This document shows, one piece after another, positions 7,031 to 16,828 of a stretch of 17,002 bases of DNA. This stretch comes from CAZRGV01 sp964599655 (GTDB taxonomy: Bacteria > Planctomycetota > Planctomycetia > Isosphaerales > Isosphaeraceae), in assembly GCA_964599655.1 (NCBI GenBank), contig CAZRGV010000129.1:1-17002 (forward strand), in the 5' to 3' direction. Under the pieces are notes generated by a model, which was not told the origin of the DNA, searched no databases, and worked only from the letters and a program-made list of their open reading frames with translations. Position 1 is the stretch's first letter. Each line of letters starts with the position of its first letter. A program made the translations under genes and the position numbers.

Positions 7031-7826
7031 ATGGCGCTTCGCGTTTTGCTGGTGGGCGTGGTGGCAAGCCTGGGTTTCGAACTGCCTTCGGGGCAGGACG
7101 TGCAACATTGGGTCCGATCGGGTCAAGCCTGGCTGGAAGCGCGGATCGCCGACCTGGGGGTCAACCACGGGGAGGCGCCCGCTCTGGCCGCGGACGTGGA
7201 CGCCAGGGCCTCGACCCCAGCCGGGGCCGAATCGGCCGGGACCACCTTGCGGCCTACGGCGGCCTCGGGCCTTTTGGCCGGTCTGGCCGCCGCGCTCGAC
7301 ACCAACTCGCTCGACAACACCGAATCNNNNNNNNNNNNNNNNNNNNNNNNNNNNNNNNNNNNNNNNNNNNNNNNNNNNNNNNNAAGAAGCGGACGAACGC
7401 ACCGACACCGCCACGTTGGAACTGGCCGACCAGATCTTCTCCCACGTGGTCGGCGAGATGGCCGAGGCCTTCGCGACCCGACCGTCCCCGCCGGCCCTGG
7501 ACGCCGAAACCGCCCCCGTGGCCGCCGCTGAAACCGCTGAACCGGCCTTGTCCCAGGACGAGCTTTATCCGGGTCTCGCCTATGCCTTGAACCGTGAGGC
7601 CGACGGACTTGGCCAGCGCTTGCGGACGATCGCGACCGAGCCCCGTTCGCCCTCCGATTCGGAGCCCAAGGGGGAGATCGTTCGCGACGACGATTCCCAG
7701 GAGCCCCAGGCGATCACGCCGCGAGGCGAGCGGATCGCGACGGCGGTCCGGCTGACCGGTCAAGCGATGCAAGCCTGGCTCAGCGTCCTTCAGCAATCCC
7801 CGACGATCGCCTCCACCCAGCACTGA
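7031..7826 (+). CDS. Hypothetical protein, interrupted by an assembly gap
   Basis: I do not recognise this protein. The ATG at 7031 has GGAG 8 bases upstream. The first 98 codons give a short hydrophobic N-terminus (LRVLLVGVVASLGF, a possible signal or anchor), then an Ala-rich acidic region with WVRSGQAWLEARIADLG. After the Ns, the reading frame ending at 7826 encodes ELADQIFSHVVGEMAEAF and a final segment GERIATAVRLTGQAMQAWLSVLQQ, both likely amphipathic helices. The two halves share composition and lie next to each other, so I treat them as one gene of at least 244 residues. They are in different frames across a nominal 57-base gap, so the gap size is probably wrong; a true length of 3n+2 would restore the frame. 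A frameshift or two separate genes remain possible. Confidence 0.6.
7327..7383. other. Assembly gap (57 Ns)
   Basis: A run of 57 undetermined bases inside the hypothetical gene. It shows that the contig was scaffolded. The flanking frames do not match for this length, so the number of Ns should not be taken as exact. Confidence 0.99.
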
Positions 7827-7868
7827 TCCCGATCCGTCTTCTCGCGATCGCCCGATCCCATATCCAAT

Positions 7869-7913
7869 GGCCACGCCCCGCCTCGGACATCCTGTTCGAG
7901 GCGGGGCGTGGCC
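7869..7913. terminator. Bidirectional hairpin terminator between convergent genes
   Basis: GGCCACGCCCCGCCTCG and its exact reverse complement form a 17-bp stem around an 11-base loop. It lies 42 bases past the plus-strand stop at 7826 and 39 bases past the end of the minus-strand gene at 7953. There is no T tract on either side, so it relies on stem strength. Its position between two convergent genes supports the call. Confidence 0.75.
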
Positions 7914-7952
7914 GTGCTTCCTCCGGAAACGCCGTCCAGTCTTTTGACTCCC

Positions 7953-8351
7953 CTACAGCTCGTCCTCGTCGTCATCCTCGAACTCGCCCAACGTTCCGTC
8001 GCCAACAAGATCCGGGCCGGGCGTGACGACCATCTTCCGATAACCCAGCGCGTAAGCCACCGAGAGCACCTCGCTGTAGCTCGGAAACGTCTTCCCGGTT
8101 TGCAGCTTGAACCGCTGCATGGCGTTCATGAACTCGATTTCGTCCTCGGTATACTGCTTCTCGAACGTCGTGGGATCGACGCGCTTGCGACGGTCCGTCC
8201 GCTTGCGACGGTTCTTGGCGGGCGGCGGCGTCTGACGATCGGGCTCGCGGCGATCGACCCCCGTCCGGCGATCGTAAAATAGGGTATCGCTCGGATAGGC
8301 GTCAAAATCGAATATCGACTCGTCGCCGGGCGTCTGCTCTTTGGCGACCAT
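7953..8351 (-). CDS. Conserved-looking hypothetical protein with a basic DRR-rich region
   Basis: A 132-residue cytoplasmic protein with no enzyme motif I can name. Residues 28-58 are very basic and repeat an RR pattern (DRRTGVDRRE, then KNRRKRTDRRKR). Residues 62-106 look like a compact helical domain, TFEKQYTEDEIEFMNAMQRF followed by TFPSYSEVLSVAYALGYRK. The C-terminus is an acidic tail (FEDDDEDEL). The basic stretch could bind nucleic acid, and the helical segment recalls small helix-turn-helix-like modules, but this is only inference. I chose the ATG at 8351, with GAGGG 9 bases upstream; the longer in-frame start at 8741 would add 130 residues of non-coding character. A hairpin abuts the ribosome-binding site. 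Confidence 0.8.
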   Translation of the reverse strand: MVAKEQTPGDESIFDFDAYPSDTLFYDRRTGVDRREPDRQTPPPAKNRRKRTDRRKRVDPTTFEKQYTEDEIEFMNAMQRFKLQTGKTFPSYSEVLSVAYALGYRKMVVTPGPDLVGDGTLGEFEDDDEDEL

Positions 8352-8803
8352 GGGCCATGACCCTCGTGAGAGGCCGGTTCCTTCCGGTCTCACGACCGAA
8401 TGGGTCCGGCGTTTCGGATGACAGGGTTCGCTCTCGCGGGCGAAACCGTTTGCAACCGGCGGTCGTTTCGACCGGTTTCGTCGGTTTCCCACATCATTCA
8501 AACACTTAGGATATGCCAACAGGGCTGTCAAAGCGGTCCCGAGCCAGGCCAGGGTCGTCCGGAGGTCCATACTTGAGACTCTTTTCCCTCTCGAACCGTC
8601 CATATGCCATAATGGAAGGACGACGCGACGCGAGCGACGACCGCGGACCCCTCGCCTTTGGAGCGGACCACCCTCGGAACGTTGCGGGAACGGAGTTCGC
8701 GGCGGCTTGTGCCGCGTGTTCGCGTCCCGTAGAGTTGACAATCTAGGAAAGTCTTGCGCCCGGACCGGTTCCCGCGCCGGTCTCCCCTCTCACGGAGATA
8801 CCC
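8352..8803. other. Divergent intergenic region with leader hairpins
   Basis: These 452 bp lie between the start of the minus-strand hypothetical gene and the start of the secreted Gly-Met protein gene. They contain the leader hairpin at 8364-8395, a 6-bp hairpin CGGTCG-TTT-CGACCG at 8460-8474, an extended -10-like TGCCATAAT at 8605-8613 on the plus strand, and a hairpin GACCGG-N8-CCGGTC at 8763-8782. I see no open frame with a credible ribosome-binding site and no recognisable RNA gene. Confidence 0.55.
8364..8395 (-). promoter_or_regulatory. Leader hairpin abutting the ribosome-binding site of the hypothetical gene
   Basis: TCGTGAGA (8364-8371) pairs with TCTCACGA (8388-8395), and CCGG pairs with CCGG inside, leaving a 2-base bulge and a 6-base loop. 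In the minus-strand mRNA the hairpin ends on the first two bases of the GAGGG ribosome-binding site, so it could affect translation start. Only the potential structure is seen; the role is inferred. Confidence 0.45.
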
Positions 8804-10485
<1,682 letters not shown>

Positions 10486-10486
<1 letters not shown>

Positions 10487-11805
10487 ATCCACCAGCATCC
10501 TCTGATCCCAGGACCCAGACCCCGAGGGGCCGAGACGCCACAAGCGTCTCTGGCCCTTCGGCCGTTTCCGGGGAACCCTCGCGGACTCAGGCCGCGAACC
10601 CGCCTCTGACGCCCATTCTCGACTACGACGCCCACTACCGATCGCACGACACGACACCCGCCCAGCTCCTGCTGGACCTCAGTTGGCTGCGGCGAGAAAA
10701 GCGGTTCCTTGACGTCGAGCAAGCCATCCAGGCCTATTTGAAGTACCACTCCAAAAAGGCCGAGGCCTGGATGTACGTCCTGCTCGCCGTCAGCTTCGAA
10801 ATGAACAAGAGGAGCGAGGCCAACGTGAAGTCGGCCCTGGGCTGGGCCGGCTGGCTCGCTCGAAAGCAAAAAGATCCGTTTACGTTGATTGAAGTCGCCG
10901 ACATGCTCCTGGTCCGCAACCTCTTTGAGATCCCCCTGCCCAACGGCGACCCGCCCGTGCGGCTCGCGGAACTGCTCGACCTGGCGCGCGAGAAGGCCCC
11001 CGAGCGCCCGGAGCCGATCTTGATGTCGTTGCTCGCGGCCGAGCGCGCCCATGACCCCGAACGCATGGCGAAGGCGGTGGAACAACTGATGTCGCTCGGC
11101 TGGCCGGGCGTCGATGAGATCTGGCGCGTCGAGGCCCGACGCAAGGTCGAAGCCCTGGCCAAGTACCTTGAGGAGGAAGGCCGGGGCGACGAGGCCCGCA
11201 CACTACTGGACCGGCTCACGAAGGCCGAGGGCCGCGACCTCTTCGTCCGCCTCACCTGGAAGGGAGACGCCGGCCTCGACCTCGTCGTCGAGGAGCCGCT
11301 CGGCGCCAAGGCGACCGTCCTCCAGCCCCGCACCGTCTTTGGAGGGGCCATCATCAAAAGCGGCCGAGGGAAGCATCCCGAGAGTCTTTACGTCTGTCCC
11401 CGAGCCTTCGACGGCGCGTACAAGATCCGCGTCGAGGTCCTCTACAACGATGAGAAGGCTCCGGTGACCGAAGCCCGGCTCGAGGTGATCTCGCATGAAG
11501 GAACGCCCGAGGAGCAGACCGAAACGAAGGTCGTCCAGATCCCTCAGAAGGAGCCGGTCGTCGTTCAGCTCACGGGCGGCCGCCGCACCGAAGTGCTCCC
11601 GTTCCGGGCTCCAACGCGACTGGTCGCCGTGCCGGAGGCGAAGCGGTCGTCGACCTCCACCGATTTCCCAACGACCTCGCCAGCGGCCAATCCCGCCGAC
11701 GCGCTTCGAGCCCCCAACCCCCCAGCCACCCGCGCGCCGATCCGGGCCGACAGCCCTCCGGCCAGCGCGACAACGCCGAAATCGAACCGTCGCACATATC
11801 CTTGA
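10486..11805 (+). CDS. TPR + DUF2135-like protein lacking a start codon, probable C-terminal half of the preceding gene
   Basis: An open frame of 439 residues, without ATG, GTG or TTG from before 10441 until a TTG at 10738 inside the helical domain. A Ser/Pro linker (about residues 1-38) leads to PILDYDAHYRSHD and a TPR-like helical domain (about 55-240; DLSWLRREKRFLDVEQAI, then KAEAWMYVLLAVSFEMN). A beta-rich domain follows (about 250-365), with FVRLTWKGDAGLDLVVEEPL, TVFGGAII and RAFDGAYKIRVEVLY, which resembles DUF2135. The C-terminal 65 residues are Pro/Ser/Ala-rich and probably disordered. No signal peptide is present, although relatives of such domains are usually exported. The frame is -1 relative to the Gly-Met protein and continues unbroken through the A9 tract, so I infer it is expressed as a fusion of exactly 1000 residues. 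A frameshift mutation, sequencing error or rare CTG start are the alternatives. Confidence 0.8.
10525..10558 (+). other. Strong hairpin 46 bases after the A9 tract
   Basis: GAGACGC-CACAA-GCGTCTC is a perfect 7-bp hairpin. AGGGGCC and GGCCCTT extend it by seven more pairs, including one G-U, across one bulged T. No T tract follows, so it is not a standard terminator. It lies in the proposed fusion frame and might affect polymerase pausing, ribosome pausing or attenuation between the two halves. Confidence 0.6.
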
Positions 11806-11851
11806 TCGTCAACGTCAAGACCTTGCGATCCCGCGGATTCCCTCTGTCCCC

Positions 11852-11881
11852 TTGGAGCGATCCCCCCAGGCGCGTTATAGT
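11852..11881 (+). promoter_or_regulatory. Candidate sigma-70 promoter of the htrA-like gene
   Basis: TTGGAG (11852-11857) and TATAGT (11876-11881) are spaced by 18 bases. Transcription would begin near 11888, giving a leader of about 67 bases. The -10 box matches the consensus at five of six positions; the -35 box is weak. Confidence 0.45.
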
Positions 11882-11894
11882 CGCGTTAGCTTCG

Positions 11895-11918
11895 CGATTC
11901 CCGAGCGGCTCGGAATCG
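11895..11918 (+). other. Leader hairpin upstream of the htrA-like gene
   Basis: CGATTC pairs with GAATCG and CGAG with CTCG around a CGG loop, with one bulged C. This 10-bp hairpin would lie near the 5' end of the predicted transcript and might protect or regulate it. It could also end readthrough from the preceding ORF, but there is no T tract. Confidence 0.4.
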
Positions 11919-11954
11919 TCCTCTTCTGAGGGGAATTCGGGAAGGACTCCACCC

Positions 11955-13562
11955 ATGTCACTTCCAACGATCCTCGGCGCGATCTGCTCTTCGCTCACCC
12001 TGTTTCTGGCAACCGTGACCGCTGCACCCGACTTCGACCAAACATCCGCCGAAAGCCTCTCGACCAGTTTCCGCAAGGCCTCCCGCCGCGTGCTCCCCGC
12101 CGTGGTCACGGTGCGAAGCCTCGACGGGGCGCCACCGGCCTTCGGCACTCCCCCGCGCGGCCTCTTCCCGCCAGGCGGCGAACCGCCCTTCGGCCCGCGT
12201 CGCCGGGAACTGCTCGAAGGCCCGTTCCCCACACCCGATACCGGGGCCTCCGGCGTCGTCTTCGAGAAGACGCGCGGCTTGATCCTCACCAATGATCATG
12301 TCGTTCCCGATGGTCCGCCGATCGTCGTCACCCTGCCCGACGGCCGAGAGCGCCCCGTCAAGGAGATCCGCCGCGACCCTCGAAGCGATCTGGCCCTCTT
12401 GACGATCGACCCGGACGGCCTGACCGCTGAGGCGGTGTGGGCCGAGGGCGACCGTCTTGACATCGGCGATTGGGTCCTCGCGATCGGCCAGCCGTTCGGC
12501 CTCTCCGGCACCGTGACGGCCGGCATCGTGAGCGGCAAGGCCCGCGGCATCCGGTTCGCGCAATACGAAGACCTGATCCAGACCGACGCGGCGATCAACC
12601 CTGGCAATTCCGGCGGCCCGCTGATCAACCTCCAGGGAGAGGTCGTGGGCATCAACACGGCGATCAAAAGCCTGGGAGGCGGCTACGAAGGCGTCGGCTT
12701 CGCCATTCCCGCGGCCAGGGCCCGCAAGGTCGCCTCCGACCTGGCCGAGTTCGGCCGGGTCCGCCGCGCCTACCTGGGAGTCCGGATCGAGTCGCCCGAC
12801 CCGAACGCGATCGCCCAACGAGGCCGGGAAGCCGGCGTGCCGATCACGACCGTGGCGCCGTCGAGCCCCGCAGCCGACGCCGGCCTCCGCGTCGGTGACG
12901 TGATCGTCAAGGTCGGCGAGACACCCGTATCGTCGCCGGGAATCCTCCAGTCGGCCGTCGAGTTCGCACCGATCCACGAACCGTTGACCCTGACCATCCT
13001 CCGTGACGACAAGACGATCGAGGTCCAGGTCCGGCCCGGCGAGCCGCCCGAAACGGCCGGCAGGCCCGAGCCCGCTCGCAGGCCACCCGCTCCCGAATCC
13101 CCCGAGGAGCTGTTCCGCCGCCTGAAGCCACAGCCCCCGGAGAATCGCCAGCCCGATTCCAAGCCTGAGCCCGATGGTCGTCCTCGACGCGAAACCACCG
13201 ACGGCAAGCCGCAAGCCACGCTCGGTCTCACCCTGGTCGATCCGTCGGCCGAGCCCTCGCGGCGATCGGACGACGAATCAACATCCCAAGGTGTGCTCAT
13301 CCTGCGCGTCGAGCCGGGTAGCCCGGCCGATCGCGGCGGACTGGAAGCCGGCATGCGGATCACCGAAATGGCCGGGCAAAAGGTCTCGACCGTGGAGGAC
13401 GTCCGGCGCATCGCCGCCAACCGGCCCAAGGGGACCGACCTGGTCATCGGAATCCGCGACGGCGCCAAGACCGGTTATCGCGTGATTCTGGGAGAATCGG
13501 CCGAACCTCCCGCGTTCCAGCCCGACGGCGAGGAGCAAGACTCACCACGATCGAGCGACTAG
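11955..13562 (+). CDS. HtrA/Deg-type periplasmic serine protease with two PDZ domains
   Basis: A 535-residue exported protease/chaperone of the DegP/DegQ (S1C) type, expected to degrade damaged envelope proteins. A signal peptide ends near residue 24 (VTAA). The trypsin-like domain has an intact triad: His115 in LTNDHVV, Asp145 in RDPRSDLALL, and Ser219 in INPGNSGGPL. The first PDZ domain (about 270-355) follows, then a Pro/Arg/Glu-rich linker (about 360-420), then a second PDZ (about 422-512; VLILRVEPGSPADRGGLEAG). Between the signal peptide and the protease core is a Pro/Gly-rich insertion (60-95). I chose the ATG at 11955, with AAGGA 8 bases upstream; the in-frame start at 11802 would put 51 extra residues before the signal peptide. 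The gene follows the envelope repeat protein, so the two may serve one envelope function. Confidence 0.95.
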   Translation: MSLPTILGAICSSLTLFLATVTAAPDFDQTSAESLSTSFRKASRRVLPAVVTVRSLDGAPPAFGTPPRGLFPPGGEPPFGPRRRELLEGPFPTPDTGASGVVFEKTRGLILTNDHVVPDGPPIVVTLPDGRERPVKEIRRDPRSDLALLTIDPDGLTAEAVWAEGDRLDIGDWVLAIGQPFGLSGTVTAGIVSGKARGIRFAQYEDLIQTDAAINPGNSGGPLINLQGEVVGINTAIKSLGGGYEGVGFAIPAARARKVASDLAEFGRVRRAYLGVRIESPDPNAIAQRGREAGVPITTVAPSSPAADAGLRVGDVIVKVGETPVSSPGILQSAVEFAPIHEPLTLTILRDDKTIEVQVRPGEPPETAGRPEPARRPPAPESPEELFRRLKPQPPENRQPDSKPEPDGRPRRETTDGKPQATLGLTLVDPSAEPSRRSDDESTSQGVLILRVEPGSPADRGGLEAGMRITEMAGQKVSTVEDVRRIAANRPKGTDLVIGIRDGAKTGYRVILGESAEPPAFQPDGEEQDSPRSSD

Positions 13563-13602
13563 GCCAGCAAACCGAGACCAACGAACCGGAAATCCTATCT
13601 TC

Positions 13603-13675
13603 GGGTCGATCGTCGATGACGAGGTCGACCCGCTCCCAGGAGGGGATCCATTCCCCGTTGCGAATGGACAGGAGA
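13603..13675 (+). promoter_or_regulatory. Structured leader of the sigma-54 response regulator gene
   Basis: In the 121-bp gap before the gene, GGGTCGA (13603-13609) pairs with TCGACCC (13625-13631). Two hairpins then overlap: GGGGA/TCCCC (13642-13656) and TCCATTC/GAATGGA (13647-13668). They share bases, so they exclude each other. The second ends one base before the ribosome-binding site AGGAGA (13670-13675). An extra AGGAGG at 13638-13643 has no start codon near it. Confidence 0.45.
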
Positions 13676-13683
13676 CGGACCTC

Positions 13684-15108
13684 ATGACGCGCCGCATTCT
13701 GGTCGTGGACGATACCGCCCTGATCCGCGAGCACCTCAGGCTGATCCTCCAGCAGGACGGCTACGAGGTCGAAACCGCCAACGACGGGCGAACCGCCCTG
13801 GAATTGCTTCGATCGCGGCCGATCCACCTGTTGATCACCGACTGGCGGATGCCCGACATGGACGGCCTGGAACTCCTCGCCCGAGTCCGGTCGGAAGACC
13901 TGCCCTTCGGCGTGATCGTGCTGACCGGATATGGCGACACCCAAGTGGCCCTTGACGCGATGAAGGCCGGGGCCGACGACTTTGTGACCAAGCCCTACGA
14001 GCCCGACCACCTTCGCTTTCTCGTCCACCGGATCCTCGAACGGAGGCGGCTCAAGGACGAGCTGCGACAGCTCAAGCAGCGCATGCGGCAAGACTACAGC
14101 TTCCACAACATGGTCTCGAAGAACGCCAAGATGCGGAGGATCTTCGACCTGATCGAGCAGGTGGGCCCCCTGGGTTCGACCGTCCTGATTCACGGCGAAA
14201 CGGGAACCGGCAAGGAGCTGGTGGCCGAGGCGATCCATGCCGCCGACACCCGACGCAAAGGGCCCTGGATCCCCCTGAACTGTGCCGCCCTGACCGAGTC
14301 GCTCCTGGAAAGCGAGCTGTTCGGCCATGAACGAGGCGCCTTCACCGGAGCCGAAACCCAGAAACCTGGCTGGTTCGAACAGGCCCACGGCGGAACCCTG
14401 TTTCTCGACGAAATCGGCGACATCTCGCCAGCCATGCAGGCCAAGCTGCTCCGCGTCTTGCAGACCGGCGAGTTCGAACGCGTCGGCGGTTCCAGGACCC
14501 TCAAGACCGACGCGCGCATCGTGGCCGCCAGCAACAAACGACTCGAGGACGAGGTCAGTGCCCGGCGATTCCGCGCCGACCTGTTCTACCGCCTCAGCGT
14601 CATCCGCATCGACTTGCCCCCGCTTCGCGAACGAATCGAGGACATTCCGCTCCTCGCGGCCCATTTCCTCGACCGCCTCAAAGCCAAAAGCACCCCGCCA
14701 GTCACCGACATCGACCACGAGGCGATGCAGGCGCTGCTGGACTACGACTGGCCGGGAAACGTCCGTGAGCTCGAGAACGCCATTCGAGCCGCGGTCGCCA
14801 TGGCCGACGGGCCCATCATCCATCGCGACGCCCTGCCCGCCTCCGTCGCGCCCCGACCCTCCCGAAAGGCCGCCGCCTCCCCCTTGATCGACATCGACCG
14901 CCCCCTTCCCGACGTCACCAGCGAACTGGTTGGCAAGGTCGAGCGCGAATACTTCGCCCAGCTCCTGGCCCGCTACCGGGGCAATGTCGCTCGTTGCGCC
15001 CGGCACAGCGGACTCTCCCGTCGAAGCGTCACCCAGAAACTCCAGAAGTACGCGCTGGACCGTTCCGAGTTCAAGCTGGCGGCTCGCGACGAGCCCATGT
15101 CAAAATAA
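13684..15108 (+). CDS. Sigma-54-dependent response regulator (NtrC family)
   Basis: A 474-residue bacterial enhancer-binding protein with the classic three domains. The receiver domain (1-120) has the acidic pair Asp9/Asp10, phospho-acceptor Asp53 in LITDWRMPDMDG, Thr81 and Lys103. The AAA+ domain (about 142-375) has Walker A GETGTGKE (171-178), the sigma-54 contact loop GAFTGA (218-223), Walker B LFLDEIGD (239-246) and WPGNVREL (356-363). The C-terminal Fis-type helix-turn-helix (about 418-457) reads YRGNVARCARHSGLSRRSV. All key residues are intact, so it should be a phosphorylation-controlled activator that opens sigma-54 promoters. AGGAGA lies 8 bases before the ATG. No histidine kinase lies in the window, making it an orphan here, and I found no clear sigma-54 promoter, so its targets are unknown. 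Confidence 0.96.
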   Translation: MTRRILVVDDTALIREHLRLILQQDGYEVETANDGRTALELLRSRPIHLLITDWRMPDMDGLELLARVRSEDLPFGVIVLTGYGDTQVALDAMKAGADDFVTKPYEPDHLRFLVHRILERRRLKDELRQLKQRMRQDYSFHNMVSKNAKMRRIFDLIEQVGPLGSTVLIHGETGTGKELVAEAIHAADTRRKGPWIPLNCAALTESLLESELFGHERGAFTGAETQKPGWFEQAHGGTLFLDEIGDISPAMQAKLLRVLQTGEFERVGGSRTLKTDARIVAASNKRLEDEVSARRFRADLFYRLSVIRIDLPPLRERIEDIPLLAAHFLDRLKAKSTPPVTDIDHEAMQALLDYDWPGNVRELENAIRAAVAMADGPIIHRDALPASVAPRPSRKAAASPLIDIDRPLPDVTSELVGKVEREYFAQLLARYRGNVARCARHSGLSRRSVTQKLQKYALDRSEFKLAARDEPMSK

Positions 15109-15141
15109 GTTTTTTTCATATTTCTGATTATTGAGACCAAA

Positions 15142-16701
15142 TCAACGGGATCGCCGTTCCAGCTCCGCCGAGGCGAACCGGTGGAGGGAGGGCTCGACCT
15201 CGTTCTCGGGTCGCTGGACCACCGATCGCAACTCGGACAGTCCCGCGTCGACGTCTCCCGACTGGATCCGTTCGAATCCGATGTAAAAATGTGCCGATGC
15301 TCGTTGCAACTCATCTTTTGTATCGTTCAAGAGTGCGTTCGCGTCGATTTCCCCACGGAGAAACCGCAGCGCCGGATAGGGCCAGATCGCGTGATCGGCC
15401 TTGGCGGCGGCCTCGTCGAGGAGGGCCCGCGCCTCGGCCTCACGACCGGCGCGACGTTCGGCGAAATAGGCCAGGAGCACGACGTTCAGAGTTGAGGGGT
15501 CGCGCCAGCCGAGGCATTCCAGGGCGGTTCGAGCGTCGGAGGCCGCCCGGTCGTCCCCCTGCTCGAATCGGACTCGGGCCCGATTCCAGAGCGCTTGCGG
15601 TTCTCGGGGATCGAGCCGAAGGGCCTGGTTCCAGTCCTCCATTGCCTGATCGACTCGTCCCAGGACGTACGCGCAGCAGGCCCGGTCGTTGTAGGCGATG
15701 GGGTCGTTCGGTTGCCAACGAACAGCGGCATTGAGGTCCTTGTAGGCGTCGACGTAGCGGCCCAGCGACACGAGACAGCCGCCTCGCGCGCGCCGGAGAT
15801 CGGCCGAGTCGAGTCCCAGCCGGAGCGCCTGATCGAAGTCGCGCAGGGCGTCCGAGTCTCTCGCGAGCGTGTGCAGGGTCAGGCCACGGCGGAAGTAGGT
15901 CGCCGCGTGGCTGGGCTCGAGCCGGATCGACTCGTCGAAGTCCTTCAACGCCCGATCCAGCCGCCCGAGCCGGGCGAGGGCCGCGGCTCGATTGCCGAAA
16001 AACCGCGCCTGTTTCGGATCGACATGAATTAACGCGTCGTAATCGGCGACGACCTGCTCCCGCATCCCGAGCCGCTCATGCACGACGGCCAGGGCGTCCC
16101 AGGCGTTCGTCAGCGCCGGGTCGAGTCGGACGGCCGCTTCGAGGTCGGCGAGCGCGGCATGATCGTCACCTTGTTTCATGAAGCAATAGCCACGGTTGTA
16201 TCGATTGACGGCCGACTTCGGTTCGAGGCGAATCGCCTCATCGAGGTCGCGGATCGCCTCGGGATAGTCGCCGAGCTCGGTGAGGATGCCGCCGCGGTTG
16301 GCCCGTGCCTTGGCGTCGCGAGGGTCGAGCCGCACGGCCTGGTTGAGGTCGCGAAGCGCCTCGGGAATGCGTCCAAGCCCCGCCAGGACCGTGCCCCTCG
16401 AGCGGTATCCCAGCGCCAGCGTCGGCGCGAGCTGGATGGCGCGATCGCACTCACGAATCGCCCGCTCGGCCTGGCCGGTCGCCCCGAGCGCGCGGCCGAG
16501 GTGAGCATGCGCCGCCGGCTCATCGGGCCGGAGCCGGACGGCCCGTTCGAGCCAGGGAATCGCCTCCTGAAAGCGGCGATCCTGGATCTGAGCGACGCCG
16601 GATTTCAGGGCATCGTCCGCATCGTCGCTGCGCGTGGTTCCGGCCAGGAACAAGAGAGTCATCATCATGGAAACAGGTCGTTGGATTCGGGCCGGAACCA
16701 T
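15142..16701 (-). CDS. Exported protein with about ten tetratricopeptide repeats
   Basis: A 519-residue protein. An N-terminal signal peptide (SMMMTLLFLAGTT, ending about residue 24) sends it out of the cytoplasm. Residues 29-395 are consecutive TPR units with the usual 34-residue rhythm, recognisable by repeats such as YPEAIRDLDEAIRLEPKSA and LDRALKDFDESIRLEPSHA. The remainder (400-515) is helical and more divergent, possibly degenerate repeats. TPR arrays form protein-binding superhelices, so this is probably an envelope scaffold; no catalytic motif is visible and no partner can be named. The ATG at 16701 has a strong AAGGAGG 5 bases upstream. It lies 127 bp after proA on the same strand and converges on the response regulator gene with only 33 bases between them, an AT-rich gap. 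Confidence 0.9.
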   Translation of the reverse strand: MVPARIQRPVSMMMTLLFLAGTTRSDDADDALKSGVAQIQDRRFQEAIPWLERAVRLRPDEPAAHAHLGRALGATGQAERAIRECDRAIQLAPTLALGYRSRGTVLAGLGRIPEALRDLNQAVRLDPRDAKARANRGGILTELGDYPEAIRDLDEAIRLEPKSAVNRYNRGYCFMKQGDDHAALADLEAAVRLDPALTNAWDALAVVHERLGMREQVVADYDALIHVDPKQARFFGNRAAALARLGRLDRALKDFDESIRLEPSHAATYFRRGLTLHTLARDSDALRDFDQALRLGLDSADLRRARGGCLVSLGRYVDAYKDLNAAVRWQPNDPIAYNDRACCAYVLGRVDQAMEDWNQALRLDPREPQALWNRARVRFEQGDDRAASDARTALECLGWRDPSTLNVVLLAYFAERRAGREAEARALLDEAAAKADHAIWPYPALRFLRGEIDANALLNDTKDELQRASAHFYIGFERIQSGDVDAGLSELRSVVQRPENEVEPSLHRFASAELERRSR

Positions 16702-16828
16702 GTGGACCTCCTTGTCCGAACGAGCCGATGGGTCGATGTTCGCTCACGTGGTTCTCGTGCCTGGTGACGATGGGCGGGTTCCGCCGCGCCCCACTGTCAC
16801 GACGAGAAAGAATCACTCGTGCGTTTTT

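Noticed and set aside
8735..8740. TTGACA as a -35 box for the secreted protein gene
   Set aside because: No -10-like sequence stands 16-19 bases downstream; the region there is GC-rich (around GCCCGG).
10738..11805. TTG at 10738 as the start of the TPR + DUF2135-like protein
   Set aside because: It lies within the helical domain, no ribosome-binding site precedes it, and coding character extends well upstream in the same frame.
13444..15006. 520-codon minus-strand open frame
   Set aside because: It is antisense to the response regulator, whose motifs are complete. Long antisense frames are usual at this GC content.
15081..15117. Hairpin GGCTCG-CGA-CGAGCC plus T7 as terminator of the response regulator gene
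   Set aside because: The stem is only 6 bp, lies in the coding region and is separated from the T run by 14 bases, so it does not fit an intrinsic terminator well. It remains a weak possibility.
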